Source: DASYTH01 sp035712165 (GTDB lineage Bacteria; Actinomycetota; Actinomycetes; Mycobacteriales; Pseudonocardiaceae). From it: a DNA stretch of 64,000 nucleotides. The stretch lies in NCBI RefSeq assembly GCF_035712165.1, contig NZ_DASTBH010000485.1, forward strand, positions 1 to 64,000, in the 5' to 3' direction. The position numbers and the translations under genes were made by a program. Below are positions 7,204 to 15,596 of this stretch, in pieces. The stretch's first letter is position 1. Each line of letters opens with the position of its first letter. The notes beneath the pieces were generated by a model, which was given only the letters and a program-made list of their open reading frames with translations, was not told where the DNA came from and ran no database searches.

Positions 7204-8940
7204 CTATGGCCGGCCGGTGCCGGTGGCCAGCGGTGGGGGCCAGGCGGTGGCGTCGGCCGGGTCGGGTGGGGCGGTCGCGCAGATGACGTAGTGGCGCGGG
7301 GTCAGGGCGACGGGGAACTCGTCGAGGACGGCCAGGCACCGGGCGTGGGCCTGTTCGGGGGTGCGGACCGACTCGGTGGCGGTCAGGTAGGCGACCAGGG
7401 GCTCGCCGCCGGCCGATGCGAAGATCCGCGCGACCGCGGGGGCGAGGGCCGCATCGAGCAACTGTTGCACCTGCGCCACATCGACCCAGCAGGAGTCGAG
7501 CAGGATCCAGTCCGGTCCGCGGGACACGGGTTCCAGGGCGATCGTCGCACCGATCCGGGCGGCGTCGAGATCACCGTCGGCGGCGGCGACCAGCAGGCGT
7601 TCCACGGCCAGCAGCAGCGACTCCATCTCGGTGCGGGGCACCTGGCCGGTGTCGGTGCTCCACAGGTCCAGCTTGAGCAGGCCGTCCACCTGGTTGAGGC
7701 CGAACCGCACGAGGGTTCCGTTGCGCGGCACCGGTCGCCACCGCAGTTCGGTCGGCGGCACCTGCGCGGGGTCACGCCGGACGCCGGCGGCGAGCGCGGA
7801 CCGGGACTCGGCGACGAGGCTGTTGAACAGCGGGTCGTACATGAACCGCAGGCCGCGCTCGTGTTCGATCTCCTGGTCGGCATCGGCCCGCTGAGCCGCG
7901 TCGTACCCGCTGTGCCGGCTGGCCTCGATCACCGCGGTCCAGGTCTGCCGGACCAGCGCGTCGAAGTCGCGCTCGCCGACGTCCACGGTCACGAGGGCGC
8001 CCTGGGCCAGCGGTCCGACGTAGCGGGCCAGGCGGCGCTCGAACCGGTTGCTCGAGATCAGCGGAAAGGTCAGCTCCCGGTAACCGAGCCGGCGGGCGAG
8101 CACGGCGCAGATCGCGGCGAGCACGATGCTGGACCGGCTGGCCCGGGTGCGCGCCGCCACCCGGCCCATCGCGATCGCGGCCGCCCCGGACGACAGTTCC
8201 ACCGCCAGCGACTCGCCGGTCGGCCGGGCGCCCGGCAGCGCGTACAGGCACCGGGGCAGGCGCCGCGTCTGGTCCAGCATGTACCGCAACGCCTGCTCGG
8301 CGCGCAGCCGCGCCGCCGGGGTGGCCTCCGCCTCCGCCTGGTCCAGCGGCTGGTGGCGGGGTTCGCCGGTCCGCGCGGCCGGGTCGCGCACCAGTTCGGC
8401 GAACTCCTGCCTGACGATCTCCAGTGCCTGGTGGTCCACGGCCATGTGCGAGATGCCGGCGGCGCAGGCGATGACCCGCTCGCCGGGGCCGAGCGCCACC
8501 GCCACCCGCAGCGGAAGTCCCGGCGGGGCCGGCGATCCGCGCAGCCACCGGATGAGCGCCTCGGCCACGGCGGGCCGGTCGCGCGGTCCCCACTGGCCCT
8601 CCCCGAGCGAGCAGACTTCCAGCGTGAGCACGCCGGAGCCGGCGACGACCTGCCGAGGGGGCTCGTCGTGCAGGTAGGTGGTGCGAAGGCTTTCGTGCCG
8701 GCCGAGCAGCACGGCCAGCGCCCCGGCCACGCCGTCGACCGAACACCCGGCGGGCACCTCGAGCTCGCCGAAGACGTAGGCCAGGTAGTGGTCCGGGGTG
8801 CGGATCAGCCACCGTTGGATGTTGAGCTGTCCCAGGGTGAGCGGACCCTCGGCAGCGCGCGTGCCGGTGAACTCGACCGCGACGGTGCGCAGCGGGGTCA
8901 GCTGGGTTCGCCGCCGGCGGGTGCCGGTGGGGGTGCTCAC
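7204..8940 (-). CDS. Stand-alone condensation-domain-like protein with A-domain C-lobe-like tail (copy 1)
   Basis: 578 residues. Residues 15-460 read as an NRPS condensation-domain fold (start 'GPLTLGQLNIQRWL', later 'LISSNRFERRLARYVGPLAQG'). The HHxxxDG active-site motif appears as SHMAVDH at 164-170: the catalytic second His and the Asp are kept, the first His is Ser and the Gly is His. The last 90 residues (VDSCWVDV... to LTPRHYVICA) resemble the small C-terminal lobe of adenylation domains but stop before the catalytic Lys. GTG start overlaps the stop of the PCP-TE gene. It is closely similar end to end to the protein at the right end of the cluster, so the pair bracket the core. It probably joins two carrier-bound units or acylates a free acceptor; partners unknown. 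Confidence 0.82.
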   Translation of the reverse strand: MSTPTGTRRRRTQLTPLRTVAVEFTGTRAAEGPLTLGQLNIQRWLIRTPDHYLAYVFGELEVPAGCSVDGVAGALAVLLGRHESLRTTYLHDEPPRQVVAGSGVLTLEVCSLGEGQWGPRDRPAVAEALIRWLRGSPAPPGLPLRVAVALGPGERVIACAAGISHMAVDHQALEIVRQEFAELVRDPAARTGEPRHQPLDQAEAEATPAARLRAEQALRYMLDQTRRLPRCLYALPGARPTGESLAVELSSGAAAIAMGRVAARTRASRSSIVLAAICAVLARRLGYRELTFPLISSNRFERRLARYVGPLAQGALVTVDVGERDFDALVRQTWTAVIEASRHSGYDAAQRADADQEIEHERGLRFMYDPLFNSLVAESRSALAAGVRRDPAQVPPTELRWRPVPRNGTLVRFGLNQVDGLLKLDLWSTDTGQVPRTEMESLLLAVERLLVAAADGDLDAARIGATIALEPVSRGPDWILLDSCWVDVAQVQQLLDAALAPAVARIFASAGGEPLVAYLTATESVRTPEQAHARCLAVLDEFPVALTPRHYVICATAPPDPADATAWPPPLATGTGRP

Positions 8941-9785
8941 GCCGGGTCGCCGATCAGCTCACGGAGAACGACCGCCAGCGGCCGCCCGTCCGCCGTGCAG
9001 TCGTGCACCCGCACGGTCGCCGGCCAGTCCACAGTGGACCCACTGCCGAGGACGTCCAGCGTGCCGGGGTACGGCTCCGGTCGCCAGTCCCGGACGGCGT
9101 CCCGGTTGGCCTGCCACACCCCGGCGGCGTCGGCCGGTTCGTCCTGCGGCACGAGTCCGGCGTCGATCGCGGCCAGCAGGCGCACCTCGGCCGGACCGAG
9201 TCGGGTGGCCATCTCGTAGGCGATCGCCGCGCCGGTGTCGCAGCCGCCGAGCAGGTAGGGACCGGTGGGCTGGACCGCCCGCACCGCCTCGAGGTAGGCG
9301 CGCGCCATGGCCGGCACCGTGCGGACCGGCTCGGCGCCGGTGTACAGGCCGGCGGCCTGCAGCCCGAACACGGTGAACTCCTCGCCCAGCTCGTGGGCGA
9401 GGGCGCTGTACGAGCCGACCTGACCGCTGGCCGGATGGACCAGGAACAGCGCGGGCAGGCTCCCGTCGCCGCGTTGAATCTGCTGCAGGGGACCGGAAAG
9501 CCGCTCGTTCAGCGCACCGAGCCGGTCGGCGAGCGCCTCGACGGTCGGGTTCTCGGTCATCACGTTCAACGGGAGCTGGACGCCGAACTCCTCCAGGACG
9601 GCGTTGATGATCCGGGCGGCGTCCAGCGAGTTTCCGCCTATCTCGAAGAAGTTCTCCCGGATCCCGACCCCGAACCCGAGGACCTCCTGCCACTGCCGGG
9701 CCAGCCAGAGCTCCACCGGGTTTCGCGGGTGGAGGTAGCCGGTGCCGGTCGCGTCGTCAACGGCTGGGTTCATCGCGCGGTGCAC
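8937..9785 (-). CDS. Peptidyl-carrier / degenerate thioesterase didomain
   Basis: 282 residues. N-terminal carrier domain (20-95) with the phosphopantetheine site FFEIGGNSLD, Ser53. A C-terminal alpha/beta-hydrolase (thioesterase type I) domain follows from about 110 (ALFLVHPASGQVGSYSALA; GPYLLGGCDTGAAIAYEMA). In the GxSxG position the sequence is G-C-D-T-G, so the nucleophile Ser is replaced by Asp183. The domain is also short (about 170 residues) and lacks a clear C-terminal catalytic His, so classical hydrolysis or cyclisation is unlikely. The starting GTG overlaps the adenylation gene; an in-frame ATG (start at 9773) is an alternative. Part of the six-gene leftward operon; likely a carrier plus docking or gatekeeping domain. 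Confidence 0.85.
   Translation of the reverse strand: MHRAMNPAVDDATGTGYLHPRNPVELWLARQWQEVLGFGVGIRENFFEIGGNSLDAARIINAVLEEFGVQLPLNVMTENPTVEALADRLGALNERLSGPLQQIQRGDGSLPALFLVHPASGQVGSYSALAHELGEEFTVFGLQAAGLYTGAEPVRTVPAMARAYLEAVRAVQPTGPYLLGGCDTGAAIAYEMATRLGPAEVRLLAAIDAGLVPQDEPADAAGVWQANRDAVRDWRPEPYPGTLDVLGSGSTVDWPATVRVHDCTADGRPLAVVLRELIGDPA
9027..9039. repeat. GTCCACAGTGGAC palindrome, copy 1
   Basis: Thirteen-base near-perfect dyad inside the PCP-TE gene, one of three exact copies (counting its complement) in the window. See the finding on iterated palindromes. Confidence 0.55.
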
Positions 9786-11238
9786 CGCCTTCGTGGTTCG
9801 GGTCGAGTCGCCAGCGTTGGAGCTTTCCGGCCGCCGACCGAGGGATCCGGTCGACGAACGTGAACTGTTTCGGGATCTTGTAACCGGCCAGCCGGCGCCC
9901 GCAGTGCGCGGCCAGTTCCGCCTTGCGCAGCGTGGTCTCGGGGCGCAGCACGACCTGCGCGCCGACCACCGAGCCGAGTGTCTGGTGTGGAACGGCCATG
10001 GCCACCGCGTCGAGCACCCCGGGGTGGTCCAGGAGTGCCGCCTCGACCTCGTTCGGGTCGACCTTCTCCCCGCCGACGTTGATGGTGTCGTGGTCGCGGG
10101 GTTCGAGGAACAGGTAGCCGTCCCGGTCGAGCCGGCCGCGGTCGCCGACGGTGGCGAACCCGTCCGGGGTGGTGCGGATGGACCGGTCGTCGACGTAGTC
10201 GGACCGGCCGATCCGGTGCGGCGTGCGCAGGTAGACCGTGCCGGAGGTGCCCGGCGCGACCGGCCGGCCGGCGCCGTCCAGGACGCGGATCTGGGTGAGG
10301 AAGCCGCGGCCGACCGTTCCCGGGCGGGCCAGCCACTCGTCGCCGCGCACCAGGGTCACGCCGATTCCCTCGGTCGCGCCGTACAGTTCGTACACCCGGT
10401 GCGGGCCGAGCAGGTCGATCCAGCCGCGCTTGGTGTCCGGGTCGCACCGGGCGGCGGTGTGCAGCATCGCCCGCAGGCCGGCGAAACTCTCCGGATCCGG
10501 CCGCGCGAGCCGCAGGATCTCACGCATGTGGGTCGGGGTGAGCTGCATCCACTCGACGGCGTACCGCCGCACCAGCTCGACCGTCCACTGTGGAGAGAAG
10601 AGGGGCTGCAGGACGACGGTGTTGCTGTCCAGCAGGGCATCCAGGAAAGCGGTGAACGGGGCTGCGTGGTACAGCGGCCCGACGATGAGTTGCCGCTGCC
10701 CGGTGCGCCAGCCGGTCTGCCTGATCACCATCGACGGGGTCCGGGCCGGGTCGTAGCGGATCGGCCCCGGCCGCGCGGAGATTCGGGGGATGCCGGTGCT
10801 CCCGCCGGTGGCCAGCAGGTAGCCGACGGCGCCGGCGCCGGCCGGCGCGGACCCGGCCGGTTGGTCCACCCGGTGCGGCCGGTGGTCCTCCGCCATCAGG
10901 TAGACGTGGCTGAACCGCTGGCCGAGCAGGCCGAGCAGGATGTCCCGTTCGGCCGGCGGGGTCGCCGGGTTCATCGGGAAGACCGGGACCTCGGCGGCGA
11001 GCGCGGTCGCGATGCCGGTGGCCGCGGCCAGGGTGTTGCCGGCCGGCACGACGACGCACGGCCGGTCGCGCCCCGCGAGCTCCGCGCGCACGATGCCCGC
11101 CCCGGTCTCGACCAGGCCGGCCAACTCCCGCCAGGACAGGGCCTGCTCGGCCAGGTCGGCGTCGAAGCCGACCAGGGCCGGCTGGTCGGGCACGGCGCTG
11201 CCGGTGTCCGAGATGCGCTGGCGAACGGAACGGATCAT
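9757..11238 (-). CDS. Stand-alone adenylation enzyme (AMP-dependent acyl/aminoacyl ligase)
   Basis: 493 residues, full-length ANL-superfamily enzyme. Core motifs are visible: A3 as LLATGGSTGIPRISA (about 175), A5 as VYELYGATEGIGVT (about 310), and A10 as IPRSAAGKLQRWRL with the catalytic Lys near residue 480. It should activate a carboxylic or amino acid as adenylate and load it on a carrier, most simply the PCP encoded just before it or the PCP-TE encoded just after it. ATG start lies two bases after the stop of the PCP gene, with no independent Shine-Dalgarno, so it is translationally coupled. The A3 loop lacks the usual final Lys (PRI instead of PKG), which may alter turnover. Substrate cannot be read reliably by eye. 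Confidence 0.88.
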   Translation of the reverse strand: MIRSVRQRISDTGSAVPDQPALVGFDADLAEQALSWRELAGLVETGAGIVRAELAGRDRPCVVVPAGNTLAAATGIATALAAEVPVFPMNPATPPAERDILLGLLGQRFSHVYLMAEDHRPHRVDQPAGSAPAGAGAVGYLLATGGSTGIPRISARPGPIRYDPARTPSMVIRQTGWRTGQRQLIVGPLYHAAPFTAFLDALLDSNTVVLQPLFSPQWTVELVRRYAVEWMQLTPTHMREILRLARPDPESFAGLRAMLHTAARCDPDTKRGWIDLLGPHRVYELYGATEGIGVTLVRGDEWLARPGTVGRGFLTQIRVLDGAGRPVAPGTSGTVYLRTPHRIGRSDYVDDRSIRTTPDGFATVGDRGRLDRDGYLFLEPRDHDTINVGGEKVDPNEVEAALLDHPGVLDAVAMAVPHQTLGSVVGAQVVLRPETTLRKAELAAHCGRRLAGYKIPKQFTFVDRIPRSAAGKLQRWRLDPNHEGGAPRDEPSR

Positions 11239-11240
11239 CG

Positions 11241-11750
11241 CTACCGGAGGATCTCGGCCAGCCGCCGGACACTCGACGCGCTCATGAACTCGTACACGTC
11301 CAGCGACCGGTCGAACTCCGTCTCGATGGCGGCGATGATCGCGAGCGCCGAGAGCGAATCGCCACCGAGCTCCAGGAAGTCGTCGTTGGCGCCGATGGAG
11401 CGGACCTCCATCTGCGCCGACCAGATCGCCGCCACCCGGCGCTCGACCTCGTCGCGCGGATCCTCGAACAGCGTGCACCGGCCGTCCGCGACGGCCGCGG
11501 CGACGTACGCGAGGTCGACCGCGTCGCCGGACATCGGAATGCGTTCCACGATGAGCACTCCGGCCAGCCCGCCGTCCGCGCCCAGCCGCTGCCGGACGTG
11601 GTTGCGGAGCAACGGCCCGCTCAGGTACTCGCTGGTCTCGACGACCGCGATGGTGACGTCCTGCCCGTCGTGCCGCACGGTGGCGGTCTCGGCGCGGCCG
11701 ACCCCGGGATATGCCGTCAGCACCTCGGAAATCTCGGACAGCCTCACCAC
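11241..11750 (-). CDS. Adenylation C-lobe-like / carrier protein fusion
   Basis: 169 residues. The first 85 residues (LTAYPGVGRAETATVRHDGQ... to VERIPMSGDAVDLAYV) have the pattern of the small C-terminal lobe of an adenylation domain, but the final catalytic 'GKxxR' Lys is replaced by GDAVDL. The rest (90-169) is a normal carrier domain with DDFLELGGDSLSAL, the Ser being the phosphopantetheine site. It looks like the tail end of an NRPS A-PCP module that lost the main A lobe. GTG start overlaps the stop of the thioesterase-like gene. The free-standing adenylation enzyme next door may load this carrier in trans. Confidence 0.83.
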   Translation of the reverse strand: MVRLSEISEVLTAYPGVGRAETATVRHDGQDVTIAVVETSEYLSGPLLRNHVRQRLGADGGLAGVLIVERIPMSGDAVDLAYVAAAVADGRCTLFEDPRDEVERRVAAIWSAQMEVRSIGANDDFLELGGDSLSALAIIAAIETEFDRSLDVYEFMSASSVRRLAEILR

Positions 11751-12529
11751 TGTTGTTCTCCTCTCAGCAGACCGGCGACGAGCTTGTGCACCTCGGCGTC
11801 ACGCAGAAGTTCGGTGTGGCCGGCATCGAGCGAAATGTTCCGGACGCCGTCCGCCGGCGGCTCATGGTCCTTCGAGGACAGGAACAGCGGGGTTGCGTCG
11901 CGCAGCTCGAACCGGCCCTGGCTGGCCAGCAGCAGGTAGTCCAGGTACGCGGTGAACCCCCTGGTGAGCTCCTGGCGGAAGAACTCGTTGAGGGACAGCC
12001 GTTGTGCGACCGCGCCCATCAGCCGGTCGTACCGGTCACGCAGCTCGGCGGCGAGGCCGGGCAGGTCGTCCGGACGCGACTCGAGCAGTTCCTCCGCGAG
12101 CAGCCGGGCGCCGTCCAACTCGTCGGCGGTCAGGTGCCCGGCCGACGACTCGACCGCGGCGATGAACTCACCGCACAGCGAACCGCCGGCCGTTGCCACG
12201 GCGTCGAAGAGCAGCACCACGGGCGGCGGTCCGGTCGCGGCGACCGCGTCGGCCACACCGGTGGCCAGGGCGGCTCCGGCGCAGTATCCCAGCACCGCGC
12301 GGACCGGCCGGCCGGTCGACCTGGCCTGCGCCACCCAGCGGGCTACGCCGGTGTCCAGCGACTCGACCCCGGCGAACCCGGAGTGTCCGATGTGGAGGAA
12401 GCACGCGTCCACCGGCACCGCGGCCGCCAGTTCCGCGAAGCCGGCCTCGGCCCGCCCGCCCGGGAAGTCCAGACACAGCACAAGGTCAGGTCCCCGGTCG
12501 GACAGGGGTTGCCAGTCCGTCAACTCCAC
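11744..12529 (-). CDS. Thioesterase-like alpha/beta hydrolase with Cys nucleophile
   Basis: 261 residues. Alpha/beta-hydrolase fold of the NRPS thioesterase group: nucleophile elbow AVLGYCAGAALA with Cys83 in place of Ser, a likely acid Asp109 (VVLLFDAVA) and a likely His238 (SLDAGHTELL). A Cys nucleophile is known in some terminal thioesterases that release strained or amine-captured products. GTG start is preceded by GAGG seven bases upstream and overlaps the end of the upstream adenylation gene by 44 bases, an unusually long overlap. Position second in the leftward operon suggests it acts on a carrier-bound intermediate, either releasing product or clearing misloaded carriers. Confidence 0.8.
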   Translation of the reverse strand: MELTDWQPLSDRGPDLVLCLDFPGGRAEAGFAELAAAVPVDACFLHIGHSGFAGVESLDTGVARWVAQARSTGRPVRAVLGYCAGAALATGVADAVAATGPPPVVLLFDAVATAGGSLCGEFIAAVESSAGHLTADELDGARLLAEELLESRPDDLPGLAAELRDRYDRLMGAVAQRLSLNEFFRQELTRGFTAYLDYLLLASQGRFELRDATPLFLSSKDHEPPADGVRNISLDAGHTELLRDAEVHKLVAGLLRGEQQW

Positions 12530-13958
12530 CGTCCGACCTCCCGCGCGTTTCCATGACCGTCGCCAGTGTCCGGTAGTCGACCTTTCCGCCAGGTGTCTGG
12601 GGAAGCCGGTCGACGGACCGGAAGACCACGTGCCGGCTCGGCACCCCGAGCGTCTCGGCCAGTTGCCGGCGCTGCTCCTCGTGCACGGCGGGATCGCCCG
12701 CGCCGACCAGATACACCACGTCGTCGTCGCCGCAGATCACCGCCGCGGGCTGGCCCGGCCGGTCCACCATGCGCTCCAGGTCGTCCAGGCTGGTTCGGAC
12801 GCCGAGCACCTTGACGATGCGCTTGGTTCGTCCGGTCAGGTACAGGTATCCGTCGCGCAGGTACCCGAGGTCGCCGGTGTCCAGGACGTCCACTTCGGCG
12901 CCCCGGCACAGGTCCGCGCGGCCGGTGGCGTAGCCGAGCATGACGCCGGGCCCGCGGTAGTGGACGGCGCCCTCCCCGGGCCGGGCCCGGTGGTGTGCGC
13001 TCGACGGTCCGATCGTGATCGTCGCACCCGGGACCGCGGTCCCGACCGACCCGAGCCGGGCGGGCAGGTCGGCCGGGTCGAGGCAGGCGATCCGCGCGGT
13101 CGCCTCGGTCTGGCCGTACATCACGAAGAACCGGCCCCGCCGTTGCTCCATCATGCGCACCAGGCGCATGGTCAGCTCCTCGTCCAGACGCGCGCCGGAC
13201 TGCGTCATTGTGCGGATGTTCGTGTGGGCCAACAGGTTGATGTGGGTGGGGCCGAACGCCGAGTAGGTGGTGGGCACCGCGGCCAGTGAGGTCGCGCCGG
13301 CCCGGGTCAGGTGGTCCCACATCGCCAGCGACAGCGGTGACCGGTCGCTCAGCACCACGCTCGCGCCCGCCAGCAGGTGGGTGTTGAGCACCGAAAGCCC
13401 GTAGGCGTGGGTGATCGGCAAGGTGGTCGGCGCGCATTCCGCGGCGGTGATGCCCAGTGCCTCGATGATGGCGGCCGTGTTGCCGGCGAGCCCCGCGTAG
13501 GACAGCCGCACCGCCTTGGGACTGCCCGTGGTTCCCGAGGTGGCCAGCAGCAGGGCGGTGTCGGCGTGGATGTCGCCTTCCGGCGCGGACGCGGCGCGCC
13601 GGAACACCGGGACGCCGTCGGCCACCTCTTCGCCGGGGCGGTAACCGAGGCCGGTCAGGCCGTTTTCGGCGCCGCGCGTCGGCACGACGAACTCGGGTTG
13701 GTAGGCATCGATAATTTCGGTGGACGCCGGAAGAAACGCGACCGTGTGGCCGAGCCGCAGTCCGGCGAGGTAGGCCAGCAGGGTCGGCAGGTCCCGGTCG
13801 CCCGGGCACAGCACCAGCGCCTTGCTGTCGTGGCGCAGCGACCGTTGCCCGTCTGCGAGGCGTTTGGCCAGGTCGCCGTAGGTCAGCGTCCGGCCGCCGG
13901 TCAGTTTGACGGCCGGCGAGCGCGGCGACGCGTCATCATGCGTCACTAGGTCGAGCAT
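12486..13958 (-). CDS. Adenylation / acyl-ligase enzyme
   Basis: 490 residues as called. ANL superfamily: A3 LLLATSGTTGSPKAVRLS (about 160), A5 FFVMYGQTEATARI (about 285), DTGDLGYLRDGYL (about 385), and A10 LPQTPGGKVDYRTL with Lys close to the C-terminus. It should activate an acyl or amino acid for transfer to a carrier. The ATG giving MLDLVTHDD places the domain start where the family begins; an in-frame ATG 48 bases upstream (start at 14006) is also possible and neither has an obvious ribosome site. It is the first gene of the leftward operon and is divergent from the ACP-KAS II genes, so the roughly 135-base gap should hold two promoters. Confidence 0.88.
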   Translation of the reverse strand: MLDLVTHDDASPRSPAVKLTGGRTLTYGDLAKRLADGQRSLRHDSKALVLCPGDRDLPTLLAYLAGLRLGHTVAFLPASTEIIDAYQPEFVVPTRGAENGLTGLGYRPGEEVADGVPVFRRAASAPEGDIHADTALLLATSGTTGSPKAVRLSYAGLAGNTAAIIEALGITAAECAPTTLPITHAYGLSVLNTHLLAGASVVLSDRSPLSLAMWDHLTRAGATSLAAVPTTYSAFGPTHINLLAHTNIRTMTQSGARLDEELTMRLVRMMEQRRGRFFVMYGQTEATARIACLDPADLPARLGSVGTAVPGATITIGPSSAHHRARPGEGAVHYRGPGVMLGYATGRADLCRGAEVDVLDTGDLGYLRDGYLYLTGRTKRIVKVLGVRTSLDDLERMVDRPGQPAAVICGDDDVVYLVGAGDPAVHEEQRRQLAETLGVPSRHVVFRSVDRLPQTPGGKVDYRTLATVMETRGRSDGGVDGLATPVRPGT

Positions 13959-14094
13959 CGCCGGCGCCACGGACACATTCTGCTGGCGACACTGATCGCG
14001 GTCCATAGCCCGCGCCCGCGAAGAATGGAGCTTGACGGTCCCGATCCGATGGAAAAGGATTTCGTTGATCGGTCGGGGAAAGGGAGCGTCCGCC

Positions 14095-14355
14095 ATGGTC
14101 GACGAGATCCGCCAGTTCCTGCTCGAGTCGCTGACGGAGATGAAGTACAGCACCGAGGACATCGACGACGGCACGGTGCTCGGCCCGGCCGGGGTCGACC
14201 TGGAGTCGCTCGCCCTCGCCGAACTCGCGATGCGGGTGGAGGACCGGTACGGGGTGCGGTTCGACGAGGACGAGGCGGAGACGTTCGCCGCCATGACCGT
14301 CGGCGAGTTCTGTGTCGCGGTGGAACACCGGGCGCAGGCCGCCTCGGCGATGTGA
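14095..14355 (+). CDS. Acyl carrier protein
   Basis: 86 residues, single ACP domain. Phosphopantetheine site in GVDLESLALAELAMRVEDRYG, Ser in the 'ESL' context instead of the usual 'DSL'. The helix after the site is well conserved. ATG with AAAGGGA at good spacing; an upstream in-frame ATG would add 21 unneeded residues. Its stop overlaps the start of the KAS II gene (GTGA), so ACP and ketosynthase are made together and this is the obvious carrier partner. Confidence 0.92.
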   Translation: MVDEIRQFLLESLTEMKYSTEDIDDGTVLGPAGVDLESLALAELAMRVEDRYGVRFDEDEAETFAAMTVGEFCVAVEHRAQAASAM

Positions 14356-15596
14356 CCACGTCGGTGCGCGAAAACGTTGCGGTGACCGGGATCGGGCTGG
14401 TGAGCGCGGTCGGCGGTGCGGTCACCGAGGTGTTCGACGCGGTGTGCGAGGGACGGTCCGGGCTGGTGCGACCGCCCGCGGACCACGCGCTGCACGGCGT
14501 CGTCGACGTGGCCGCGATCGGCCCGGCCATCGACCCGGAGAGCGTGATCCCGGCCAAGGACGCGCGGATCGTGGACCGGTCGATCGTGCTGGCCGTGCGG
14601 GCCGCCGGGGATGCCTTGGCGGACGCGGGGATCGAGGTCGGCCGGGACGTCGACCCGTACCGGGTCGCGGTCGTGCTCTCCGGCGTCGGCGGCCTGGGGA
14701 CGCTCGCCGGCCAGGCGGTCGAGCGATCGCGGCGGGGCCGGTTGGGCGTCAGCCCGTTCATGCTGCCCGGCACGCTGCCGAACATGGCGGCGGCCCGGAT
14801 CGCGATCAGGTTCGGCGTGCGCGGGTACACCTCTTCGGTCGGCACGGCGTGTGCGGCCGGCGGGCAGTCGGTCGGCGAGGCGATGCGCATCCTGCGGGCG
14901 GGGGACGCCGACGTGGTGGTGTGCGGCTGCACCGAGGCGCCGCTGTTCCCGACCTTCGCCGACGCGTTCGGCAACGCGCTCGCCCTGGCCCGGGGCTGGT
15001 CCGACCCCACCGTCGCGAGTCGCCCGTTCGACCGGCGGCGCAACGGTTTGGTGCTCGGCGAAGGGGCCGGCGTGTTCGTGGTGGAGCGACCCGGGTTCGC
15101 GCGGGCGCGGGGCGCGCGGGTGCACGCCGAGGTGCTCGGCTGGGCGGCGACGAGCGACGCGTACCACCCGACCACGCCCCGGCCGGACGGCTCCAGCGCG
15201 GCCGAGAGCATGCGCCTCGCGCTGCGGGACGCCGGCCTGTCCACGGGCGACATCGGCTACCTCAACGCCCACGGCACGAGCACGAAGGCCGGTGACGCCG
15301 CCGAGGCCAAGGCGATCAGGAGCGTGTTCGGCGACGGCATGCCGCCGGTCAGCTCGACGAAGGGGGTGACAGGACACCTGCTCGGCGTCTCCGGCATGGT
15401 GGAGGCCGCGATCAGCATCATGGTGCTGCGCAACGGACTGCTGCCGCCGACCTACAACCTGGACGACCCGGACCCGGCCTGCGACCTCAACCACGTCCGC
15501 AAGGAACCGCTGCCGGCCAGGGTCGGCGCGGTCATGTCCAACTCGTTCGGTTTCGGCGGCCACAACGTCAGCCTCATCCTCGGCCCGGCGTCATGA
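14352..15596 (+). CDS. Beta-ketoacyl-ACP synthase II (FabF/KAS II-like)
   Basis: 414 residues, normal KAS I/II length. Catalytic Cys167 in VGTACAAGG, first His in LNAHGTSTKAGD (about 306), second His in STKGVTGHLLG (about 338), and the C-terminal NSFGFGGHN. All three active residues are intact, so decarboxylative condensation is expected. It stands alone: no chain-length factor, acyltransferase, ketoreductase or dehydratase nearby. It may therefore add a single C2 unit, or borrow fatty-acid reductive enzymes. Start GTG overlaps the ACP stop and the stop overlaps the start of the following condensation-like gene (ATGA). Confidence 0.92.
   Translation: MTTSVRENVAVTGIGLVSAVGGAVTEVFDAVCEGRSGLVRPPADHALHGVVDVAAIGPAIDPESVIPAKDARIVDRSIVLAVRAAGDALADAGIEVGRDVDPYRVAVVLSGVGGLGTLAGQAVERSRRGRLGVSPFMLPGTLPNMAAARIAIRFGVRGYTSSVGTACAAGGQSVGEAMRILRAGDADVVVCGCTEAPLFPTFADAFGNALALARGWSDPTVASRPFDRRRNGLVLGEGAGVFVVERPGFARARGARVHAEVLGWAATSDAYHPTTPRPDGSSAAESMRLALRDAGLSTGDIGYLNAHGTSTKAGDAAEAKAIRSVFGDGMPPVSSTKGVTGHLLGVSGMVEAAISIMVLRNGLLPPTYNLDDPDPACDLNHVRKEPLPARVGAVMSNSFGFGGHNVSLILGPAS

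Noticed and set aside
12486..15563. Very long leftward open frame running back through the ACP and KAS II genes
   Set aside because: Only the part from about 13958 downstream matches a protein family (adenylation). The upstream part is Arg/His/Ala-rich antisense of the rightward ACP-KAS II genes.
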